From: a virus
Strand: one strand, 5' to 3'
IMG/VR virus record: IMGVR_UViG_3300031857_000055
Coordinates: 42,542 to 106,541 of that record
DNA length: 64,000 nucleotides
Part shown: positions 27,370 through 34,531 of the stretch, one piece after another
Numbering within the stretch: position 1 is the stretch's first letter
How the letters are laid out: each line of letters opens with the position of its first letter
The notes under the pieces: generated by a model
What the model was told of the DNA's origin: nothing
Databases searched by the model: none
The model's input: only the letters and a program-made list of their open reading frames with translations
Program-made: the position numbers and the translations under genes

Positions 27370-30300
27370 ATGCTTAGAGACGTTTTTTATTATGGCAAGA
27401 AGCCCAATGTCCACCCAAGAGAACAATTCGCAGAAAATCTAGCTGATGCTAGACTAAAGGCCACTACTCGTGACTTTTGGATCATCAACGAGTTCTGCGA
27501 CTACAGAAATTTTGATTGGGACTTTGATTTTGAATTCCTCCCGGACGAAGACGTTTGGGCAGAAGATCACAATAACGTGTGGCCCAGTCAACATCAAAAA
27601 GATAGCGGCACCTGGTTGTGTTCTAAAGAACATAGTGACCTAATCATCTATCGCGGTGACGTAGACCCAGTCATTCGTAAAAACGAAAAGACCGATCATT
27701 GGGTTGAACTTGATTTAATTAATCACAATAAGTTTGACTTTAGTTGGCACCCTGACCCAACTGACCCTCCCTATATCTATAAGTGGCCCTGCAAGTTCTT
27801 CCCTGCTGAGTTCAAGCATGTGTTAGAATATCGTGTGCCAGGAGCAACGCAAGAAAAATACATGAACACAATTGCAGAGTTGGTTCCTGAGTATGATCGT
27901 TGGGAAGAACATCAAGCAATTGACAAAGATAGATTTGATATGTCGTGGAGACCGAATCCACTTGACCCGCCATTCACATATGTTTGGGGCAACAAATATA
28001 TTGACGGGACACTTAGGCCCACGCTGGAGTATCATACACCAGGAGCAACTGATAAGAAGTATATGTCAGAACTTGTTCCAGTACTGCCCGAAACTGATAG
28101 ATGGAGCATAGTCGAAGATATTGATAAAACATCGTTTGACTTTAGCTGGAGACCTGATCCTAGAGAACCTGCATTCATTTACGTATTTGGTAACGAACAA
28201 TATGATGGCACTATCATGCCTACTGTTGAGTATCACTGTCCCGATGCAAATGAAATTAAGTACGTCACTGATATCAAAGCCAAGCTATCAAGTAAGAGAG
28301 AATTATTTGAACATCTTGAAGACAGCTATGGTTTAGATTATACTTGGAGACCCGACCCTACAAGTCCTCCCTATATCTATGCGTGGGGGAATCAGTGGAA
28401 TGCTCCAGAAGATAAAATCTCAGTGCAGTATGTTGTAGATGGTGCAACAGAATACAAGTATATGACTGACAGGGCTGTTCGCAGACCATGCATGGATAAC
28501 TGGATAGTCCCCAAAGATGTTGATACAACTGGATTTGATTTCAGTTGGGAACCTAGCCCTGCTGCACCACCGTATATTTACGAGTTCGCAACACAATGGC
28601 AAAAGACGGGCGGCCCTCAGTATGTAGTGCCCGGCGCTACTGAGAAACAGTATGTTGACTTCCAAAAGGTCAGAAAACTACCTTCAGTAGATAATTGGAA
28701 TGTGCCTGATAACATTGATAGCACTACGTTCGACTTCAGTTGGCACCCAGACGATACAAGTCCCCCTTACATTTATGTGTTTGCTACCCAATGGGCATTC
28801 AGCGGCGGCCCTGTATACAAGGTAGAAGGCGCTACAGAAATCAAATACGTAGACGAACAAGTAGCGACTGCTAAGCCAGATAGAACCAATTGGGTCTATG
28901 ATGAAAAACTAATTGATATAGCAGAGTTTGATTTTAGTTGGCATCCATATGTAGAAGACCAGCCCTATATCTATCAGTTTGGAACTCAATGGCAAAAGAC
29001 GGGCGGACCTAAGTACATTACCTCGGGTGCAGATAGCTCCAGCCCAGTTAAGTACATTGACACCCGTATCATCAAGTCTACCCGTTTACCGACCCCAGAT
29101 AACAAGTGTTGGAATAATCTATATCCTATAAAAGATTTTGATTATAGTTGGCACCCCGACGACACCGAAGAACCATATATCTACGTGTTTGGAAATACTC
29201 AGTACCCTGCCGAAGAGTGTGCTACTATTGAATATAGAATGGAAGGTGCTACTCAGGTAAAGTATGTTCGTGATATAGTTGCGACATTAGATATAGATAT
29301 GACTAATTGGGTCATACCAAAAAATGTAGACTGTGCGGGCTTTGACTTTAGCTGGATACCTAATCCTAACGACCCTTTATATATCTATGAGTTTGGAACT
29401 CAGCATCAAAAGACGGGAGGACCTCGTTACGTAGTATCAAATGCTACTGAAATCAAATATATTGATTCACAAAAGGTAATCATACTACCCAACAAAAGTG
29501 ATTGGTTCATACCTGATAATGTTGATGTTGCTGAGTTTGATTTTAGCTGGCACCCTGATGATACTGACCCTCCCTATATCTATCAATTCGGCACTCAGTG
29601 GGCGCTGTCGGGCGGCCCTCGTTATGTAGTTGACGGTGCAACAGAAATCAAATATATGGATAATCTAGTTGCTAAGGCACTGCCTGATAGAACTAATTGG
29701 GTCTATGATGAAAACTTAATTGATGTAGCAGAGTTTGATTTTAGTTGGCATCCTTACGCAGAAGATGATCCCTATATCTATCAGATTGGTACTCAGTGGC
29801 AGAAAACAGGTGGCCCTAAATATATTACACCGGGGGCAGATTTATCTAGCCCTGTGAAATATATTGACACACGTATTATCAAAGCTAGACGCTTAGAAAA
29901 TCCTGAGAATACATGCTGGGTAAGAAATTATCCTATCAAGCATTTTGATTATAGTTGGCATCCGGATGAGACAGAAGAACCTTATATCTATGTTTTCGGC
30001 AACAAGCAATTTTTAGCTGAGGAATGTGCCACCGTCGAATATAGAATACCGGGAGCAACGACTGTAAAGTACATACCCGATATCATTGCAACATTAGATG
30101 TTAACATGGATAAATGGGTTGTCCCTGATAACATAGACACGACTGATTTTGACTTTAGTTGGATTCCTAATCCAAGTGAGCCACCATATATCTACGAGTT
30201 CGGCACTCAGTGGCAAAAGACAGGCGGACCTAAATATGTTATGCCGGGAGCTTGGCGCGGAACAAAATACGTTGATGATCAAACAGCAAAGAGACTTCCG

Positions 30301-33300
30301 GACCATCAGTACTGGACTGTTCCTGACTATATTGACAAGGAAAGCTTTGATTTTAGTTGGCACCCCGATGCTACAGAAGAACCATATATCTATGTATTCG
30401 CTACACAGTGGGCATTTAGTGGCGGGCCAGTATATACGGTTCCGGAAGCTACTGAAATTAAATATGTAGAAGAACAGCTTGCTACAGCACTTCCTAATAA
30501 GGCTAATTGGGAATACGATGCAGATGCAATTGATATTGACAGCTTTGATTTTAGCTGGCACCCATATGTAGAAGATCAGCCCTACATCTATCAGTTTGGT
30601 ACTCAGTGGTGGGAAACAGGTGGCCCTAGATACATTGCCCCCGGTGCCGATGCTGACAGCCCTATCAAATATATTGATACTAGAATTATCAAGGCTACAA
30701 CAAAGTCCAGACTAGACAATTGGGAAATACCCGATACCGTTGATGTTTCTAAATTTGATTTATCTTGGGTACCGCATCCGGAAGACCCGCCCTATATCTA
30801 TGTGTTTGGTAACCAATGGTTCCCTGCTGAAAAGATGCCCACTGTAAAGTATCATGTCGAGGGCGCAACTGAATTAAAGTATGTGTCAACCATTAGTGCT
30901 ACACTAAAGCCAGACATGACAAACTGGAGAATTCCTAAGAATCTTGTCATTAAAGATTTTGACTTTAGTTGGGTACCTGACCCTTACGATCCTCCGTACA
31001 ATTATATATTCGGAAATCAGTGGTACGGAGCTCAAGAAATGACAACGGTGACATACGCTGCTCCGGGGGCTAAAGAAGATAAATTTGTAACTGATATAGT
31101 TGCAACTTTAGGAAAGAACTTAACTAACTGGGAAATTCCTGCAGGAGTCGATGTTCGTAGGTTTGATTTTAGCTGGATACCGCATCCAGCTGCACCCCCT
31201 TATATCTATCAGTTTGGTACATTACAAGATCCTACCGACGGTCCTATATATAATACTCCTAATAATAATGGAGAAACAGTCCGCGTTCCTAGATTAGAGA
31301 CTGATGAAGAATTAAATCCGACAGGAGAGGCCCCATCTGAAATTCAAATCAATAGATATTACCTTACTACTACGATAGAAGACCTTGCTAAGCAACACCC
31401 TGATGAATTGTTCTGGGCATTGAATCCAGACATTGATTATACTAATTTTGATTTCGATTGGAGACCTAGTATTGAACAAGCAGAATACGTTCATGCGTTC
31501 GGTTCTGCTGCCAGTGAAAAGACACAGACATATTTCGTTAACGGTCCACAATGGGTCAAGGGAAATCGTGCTATCAACTGGGTACAAAACGTAGAACTAA
31601 CTGAAAAGGCATTGGCGGAGATGTTCGTTAAGCCTGATATGTTCTTTGTTGATAGAAGCAACCCTGAATCTGCTGCTAGATTTGAAGCACTAAGGGCGAA
31701 ATATGGTACAAGAATTCAGAAGACTCGCTATCTGAATAGCTGGGTTGACACTATCAATCGTTGTGCTAATCGTGCAACGAGTAGTTTGATTTGGGTATTG
31801 AATAGCGAACTTGACTATAGCGATTTTAACTTTGATTACTATCCTAACCCTTGGCAGATGAAGATGGTTCATGTGTTTGGTACTCAGTGGTCACATTGGG
31901 GAACTACATTCATGGTCAACCGTGAGACATTTGCGGAAGACACCAAATATATCAAGATCATTGAACACTTGAGTAATCTAAACTTTGTGAAAGACATTAG
32001 AGCTAAAGCTACAAAATGCAGTCACGATATCATTGTAATTGATCACGGTAATAAAGAAACATCCGATGTTGTATCCATCTTACAGCAGAAGGCGCCGGAC
32101 AGAACAGTTGTTACTACCAAATACAATGGCAGCTATTTGGACACACTAAGAGAAGTTATCAAGCGCCAGCCTGAAAAGAAAGAACATTTCATTTGGGTAT
32201 GCTCAAGTGTTTGCGATTACACTAACTTTGATTTCACATATATCATTGATCCATTTTCAAGAGACAATCTACATGTTTTTCCTAGCGGTAAGCAGAAGTT
32301 CGGAGACACGTTCTTCATTGATGTTAATAATGCAAGAGAAGTAATCAGTGAACTTGACAAGCTTGAAAACTTTACTAAGGTAAATTATAATGGTGCTGTG
32401 AAGGCAGAACGCCTAAAAGAACCAATCATCGTCATTAGTGATGACACTCATACGAGTTCAATTGACAAAATTACTGACTTCCCTTATGCGACATTAATTA
32501 CAAGTGATAACGTTGACATTGGTAAGGTTGACATAGAGCCAATGAATCTATGGTCAGCCGAAACTAAGAATATCTACGTGACAAGCACAGGTTCTACTAG
32601 AATTGTTGCTCCTAAAGAAATCAAGGATCACGTTAAGAAAGAGCTATACGAATATCCATATATCAAACGTGCTCCTAAGCTGGCATTGTCAAATCCATTA
32701 GACATTGTGTTCTTGAGTAACGGAGAAACTGGAGCAGAAGAACATTATGAGCATTTGCTGAATATCACTAAGAATCTCCCTAACAGAGTAGTGAGAGTGG
32801 ATGGCGTGAATGGTCGTGCAGCAGCATATCACGCAGCAGCAGAAGCAAGCAACACTCCTTGGATGTTCACTGTGTTTGCTAAGCTGAAGGTCAGTCCTAA
32901 GTTTGACTTTAACTGGCAACCAGATAGAATGCAGAGTCCAAAGCATTATATCTTCCATGCAAAGAATCCTGTTAATGGATTGGTATATGGTCACCAAGCA
33001 ATGATTGCGTACAATAAGAAGCTAACTCTAGCCAATGACGGTAAAGGACTAGACTTTACATTAGATGATGAGCATGAAGTTGTTCCGTTGATTTCAGGTA
33101 CTGCTCAATACAACACTGATGAGTTCTCAACATGGAGAACAGCATTCAGAGAGGTCATCAAGCTTAGAGCAGATGATAGCGAAGTGTCTAAGGAAAGACT
33201 TGATGCATGGTTGAATAAGGCAGAGGGTGACTTTGCTCAATACAGCATCAAGGGTGCGTTGGATGCAGACGAGTATTACGATGAAGTAGACGGCGACTTT

Positions 33301-33360
33301 GACCAGTTGAAGTTGAGCTATGAGTGGGCTTGGCTCAGAGAAAAATTTGACCAAATCTGA
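27370..33360 (+). CDS. Giant FDFSW-repeat protein with C-terminal glycosyltransferase-like domain
   Basis: 1996 aa, the longest gene in the window. Eighteen units of roughly 65-70 residues (about 100-1280) share the core FDFSWHPDxTxPPYIYxFGTQ, then GGPxYxVxGATExKY and a W-x-[IV]-P linker. Four more degenerate copies sit in longer modules up to the C-terminus. A four-unit super-repeat of about 805 nt occurs three times (28528-30955). The last 270 residues match the gene at the left edge. TAAGTA at 27359-27364 ends five bases before the ATG, close to the late-promoter spacing. No signal peptide or membrane segment is seen. A scaffold, a multi-domain transferase or a secreted/virion adhesin are all possible. 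Confidence 0.8.
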   Translation: MLRDVFYYGKKPNVHPREQFAENLADARLKATTRDFWIINEFCDYRNFDWDFDFEFLPDEDVWAEDHNNVWPSQHQKDSGTWLCSKEHSDLIIYRGDVDPVIRKNEKTDHWVELDLINHNKFDFSWHPDPTDPPYIYKWPCKFFPAEFKHVLEYRVPGATQEKYMNTIAELVPEYDRWEEHQAIDKDRFDMSWRPNPLDPPFTYVWGNKYIDGTLRPTLEYHTPGATDKKYMSELVPVLPETDRWSIVEDIDKTSFDFSWRPDPREPAFIYVFGNEQYDGTIMPTVEYHCPDANEIKYVTDIKAKLSSKRELFEHLEDSYGLDYTWRPDPTSPPYIYAWGNQWNAPEDKISVQYVVDGATEYKYMTDRAVRRPCMDNWIVPKDVDTTGFDFSWEPSPAAPPYIYEFATQWQKTGGPQYVVPGATEKQYVDFQKVRKLPSVDNWNVPDNIDSTTFDFSWHPDDTSPPYIYVFATQWAFSGGPVYKVEGATEIKYVDEQVATAKPDRTNWVYDEKLIDIAEFDFSWHPYVEDQPYIYQFGTQWQKTGGPKYITSGADSSSPVKYIDTRIIKSTRLPTPDNKCWNNLYPIKDFDYSWHPDDTEEPYIYVFGNTQYPAEECATIEYRMEGATQVKYVRDIVATLDIDMTNWVIPKNVDCAGFDFSWIPNPNDPLYIYEFGTQHQKTGGPRYVVSNATEIKYIDSQKVIILPNKSDWFIPDNVDVAEFDFSWHPDDTDPPYIYQFGTQWALSGGPRYVVDGATEIKYMDNLVAKALPDRTNWVYDENLIDVAEFDFSWHPYAEDDPYIYQIGTQWQKTGGPKYITPGADLSSPVKYIDTRIIKARRLENPENTCWVRNYPIKHFDYSWHPDETEEPYIYVFGNKQFLAEECATVEYRIPGATTVKYIPDIIATLDVNMDKWVVPDNIDTTDFDFSWIPNPSEPPYIYEFGTQWQKTGGPKYVMPGAWRGTKYVDDQTAKRLPDHQYWTVPDYIDKESFDFSWHPDATEEPYIYVFATQWAFSGGPVYTVPEATEIKYVEEQLATALPNKANWEYDADAIDIDSFDFSWHPYVEDQPYIYQFGTQWWETGGPRYIAPGADADSPIKYIDTRIIKATTKSRLDNWEIPDTVDVSKFDLSWVPHPEDPPYIYVFGNQWFPAEKMPTVKYHVEGATELKYVSTISATLKPDMTNWRIPKNLVIKDFDFSWVPDPYDPPYNYIFGNQWYGAQEMTTVTYAAPGAKEDKFVTDIVATLGKNLTNWEIPAGVDVRRFDFSWIPHPAAPPYIYQFGTLQDPTDGPIYNTPNNNGETVRVPRLETDEELNPTGEAPSEIQINRYYLTTTIEDLAKQHPDELFWALNPDIDYTNFDFDWRPSIEQAEYVHAFGSAASEKTQTYFVNGPQWVKGNRAINWVQNVELTEKALAEMFVKPDMFFVDRSNPESAARFEALRAKYGTRIQKTRYLNSWVDTINRCANRATSSLIWVLNSELDYSDFNFDYYPNPWQMKMVHVFGTQWSHWGTTFMVNRETFAEDTKYIKIIEHLSNLNFVKDIRAKATKCSHDIIVIDHGNKETSDVVSILQQKAPDRTVVTTKYNGSYLDTLREVIKRQPEKKEHFIWVCSSVCDYTNFDFTYIIDPFSRDNLHVFPSGKQKFGDTFFIDVNNAREVISELDKLENFTKVNYNGAVKAERLKEPIIVISDDTHTSSIDKITDFPYATLITSDNVDIGKVDIEPMNLWSAETKNIYVTSTGSTRIVAPKEIKDHVKKELYEYPYIKRAPKLALSNPLDIVFLSNGETGAEEHYEHLLNITKNLPNRVVRVDGVNGRAAAYHAAAEASNTPWMFTVFAKLKVSPKFDFNWQPDRMQSPKHYIFHAKNPVNGLVYGHQAMIAYNKKLTLANDGKGLDFTLDDEHEVVPLISGTAQYNTDEFSTWRTAFREVIKLRADDSEVSKERLDAWLNKAEGDFAQYSIKGALDADEYYDEVDGDFDQLKLSYEWAWLREKFDQI
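28528..30955 (+). repeat. Three tandem four-unit super-repeats inside the giant gene
   Basis: Units beginning near 28528, 29331 and 30138 each start the same series of four FDFSW units. The series is EF[AG]TQ..KTGG, then [VQ]F[AG]TQWA..GG, then a longer unit containing SP[VI]KYIDTRIIK, then VFGN with a GAT[QTE][VL]KY end. The period is about 805 nt. This shows recent in-frame segmental duplication on top of older single-unit expansion. Confidence 0.8.
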
Positions 33361-33370
33361 CATAAACCGG

Positions 33371-33399
33371 TTGACAACGATAAAAAAGATAAGTATAGT
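33371..33399 (+). promoter_or_regulatory. Sigma70-like promoter
   Basis: GGTTGACA (-35 TTGACA at 33371-33376), a 17-nt spacer and TATAGT (33394-33399). The predicted start near 33406 leaves only about four bases before the ATG at 33410. It opens the transcript after the accessory block. Confidence 0.7.
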
Positions 33400-33409
33400 A
33401 GAGGGTAAT

Positions 33410-33547
33410 ATGAAAGAAAATATTTTATACAATCAAAAATTTCTAGCCACAGCCGTGCTAGTAACTCCCTTAATTCCGGTGATAGCGTATGCCACATACA
33501 GGCTGGCACTTGAAGTTTGGTGTATCGCATACGGTTTAATCTACTAA
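33410..33547 (+). CDS. Small membrane protein
   Basis: 45 aa from ATG 33410; the longer frame from 33320 runs into the preceding gene. After a charged start (MKENILYNQ) there is one long hydrophobic stretch (FLATAVLVTPLIPVIAYATY) and a second shorter one, so one or two membrane passes are likely. Function is unknown. It lies directly behind a strong sigma70-like promoter, so it is probably expressed early. Confidence 0.6.
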   Translation: MKENILYNQKFLATAVLVTPLIPVIAYATYRLALEVWCIAYGLIY

Positions 33548-33565
33548 CAGCCAAAGGAGGCTACT

Positions 33566-33928
33566 ATGAAGAAGATTGTTTCGCTTATTACAATGACTGC
33601 AATGCTTGCAGTTTCTACTCCTGCTTATGCAGATCATAGGCAACGTGATTATCGCTGGGGTAATGACAGAAATGTACACAGCCCTTATCATAGACAGCAT
33701 CATCGTCGTGATCGTGGTGTAAGCACTGAAGGTGCAATTATCATCGGCCTTGGAGCATTGCTTGTAGGTAAGGCTATTGCTGATAGTAATAACCGTCGTC
33801 GCAATCGTGAAGTAATCGTAGTAGAACGTCATCAGCCGCAACCTCGCCAAATTTGCGAAGACATAGTTCAGCGTGACTATTACGGCAACCCATATGTTGC
33901 TGGTCGTAACTGCTGGTATGAACAGTGA
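33566..33928 (+). CDS. Secreted or periplasmic His/Arg-rich protein with glycine zipper
   Basis: 120 aa. A perfect AAAGGAGG precedes the ATG. The first 22 residues form a signal peptide ending in AYA before DHRQRDYRW. The mature protein is rich in His and Arg. It has a glycine-zipper-like segment (GAIIIGLGALLVGKAIAD) and two cysteines near the C-terminus (CEDIVQRDYYGNPYVAGRNC) that could form a disulfide. It resembles small outer-membrane or periplasmic proteins of proteobacteria, so it was possibly captured from a host. Confidence 0.7.
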   Translation: MKKIVSLITMTAMLAVSTPAYADHRQRDYRWGNDRNVHSPYHRQHHRRDRGVSTEGAIIIGLGALLVGKAIADSNNRRRNREVIVVERHQPQPRQICEDIVQRDYYGNPYVAGRNCWYEQ

Positions 33929-34089
33929 TTGATTGGTCCGGTATGCGTCCTGTTCGTGAGCCAACAAGGAAAGAGCGAGGACGCTATCAGCGTTGGGTAA
34001 AGTACCTCAAGGACTCAAAACTCACCGAACAGCAAATTCATGAACGAGCAGCTAGGTTAACTGAATTGGGTCGTGACCCTGATCTATAA
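33925..34089 (+). CDS. Small basic hypothetical protein
   Basis: 54 aa from a GTG overlapping the preceding stop (GTGA); an ATG at 33943 is the alternative. The protein is charged throughout (RKERGRYQRWVKYLKDSK, then QIHERAARLTELG), probably helical and possibly nucleic-acid binding. It was too short for automated calls but sits between two likely genes with no free space. Confidence 0.5.
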   Translation: MIDWSGMRPVREPTRKERGRYQRWVKYLKDSKLTEQQIHERAARLTELGRDPDL

Positions 34090-34091
34090 TT

Positions 34092-34259
34092 ATGGTAGTT
34101 TGTAATTGTAGAAACATCAGGGAATCGCAATTCACCTGCAGGGAAGAACTAGCTGCCCGCATTTTACAAGACGATTATTGTTGTGGTACATGCTTAGACG
34201 AGTTTTTACCAAACGACAATAAAAAGATTGACACAGATCACCAAATAGTATATAAATAG
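34092..34259 (+). CDS. Bfd-like [2Fe-2S] protein
   Basis: 55 aa. MVVCNCRNIRESQF near the start and CCGTCLDEF further on give a C-x-C ... C-x-x-C spacing like bacterioferritin-associated ferredoxin (Bfd), whose small domain binds a [2Fe-2S] cluster. In bacteria Bfd releases iron from bacterioferritin. In this phage it could serve the iron demand of the many radical SAM proteins, but that is speculation. Its last codons overlap the promoter of the tmRNA gene. Confidence 0.5.
   Translation: MVVCNCRNIRESQFTCREELAARILQDDYCCGTCLDEFLPNDNKKIDTDHQIVYK
34228..34258 (+). promoter_or_regulatory. Promoter of the tmRNA gene
   Basis: TTGACA (34228-34233), a 17-nt spacer and TATAAA (34251-34256) make a near-perfect sigma70 promoter. 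The same -10 reads TATAAATA, the T4 late consensus, so both polymerase forms could use it. The predicted start, about 34263, coincides with the first base of the tmRNA helix strand ATCAGT. Confidence 0.75.
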
Positions 34260-34262
34260 TTT

Positions 34263-34510
34263 ATCAGTTGTTTGATGCAATCTGATGTTTGTGCAGGACC
34301 CGGGGGCGGTACCCGGCGCCTCCACCATAAACTTATGGGGGCGAAATAGGATCGACTGCAAGGCAGAGGTGAGAGTAGACTGATTGGTTGGCCGCATATA
34401 AGCCAAAAACTGTAAATGTCGCAGCTAATGACAACAATGTGGATCTTGCCCTAGCGGCATGATTTTACGGGGTCCGGGGAGGACCTAGCAACAGAACCTC
34501 CCCATCACTC
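34263..34510 (+). ncRNA. ssrA: Permuted two-piece tmRNA
   Basis: The acceptor (3') domain is encoded first. A T arm (CCGGG-GGCGGTA-CCCGG) is followed by CGCCTCC, discriminator A and CCA ending at 34327. Nine bases later the coding piece starts at 34337 with GGGGGCG, which pairs with CGCCTCC as a 7-bp acceptor stem containing a G3-U70 pair, the alanine identity element. ACTGAT (34379-34384) pairs with ATCAGT (34263-34268) as helix 2. The tag frame from GCA 34421 to TGA 34462 reads AANDNNVDLALAA. A hairpin GGGGAGG/CCTCCCC (34476-34503) follows. This permuted layout is known from alphaproteobacteria and some other lineages. The 3' end is approximate. Confidence 0.9.
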
Positions 34511-34521
34511 TCCGTACTTGA

Positions 34522-34527
34522 TAAATA
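34522..34527 (+). promoter_or_regulatory. T4-late-like promoter element
   Basis: GATAAATAC just downstream of the tmRNA coding piece. The TAAATA core ends four bases before the ATG at 34532, so transcription would start at or just inside the start codon. Confidence 0.6.
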
Positions 34528-34531
34528 CAGT

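Noticed and set aside
34206-34406. Minus-strand open frame over the tmRNA
   Set aside because: The region is fully explained by RNA structure and its promoter on the + strand.
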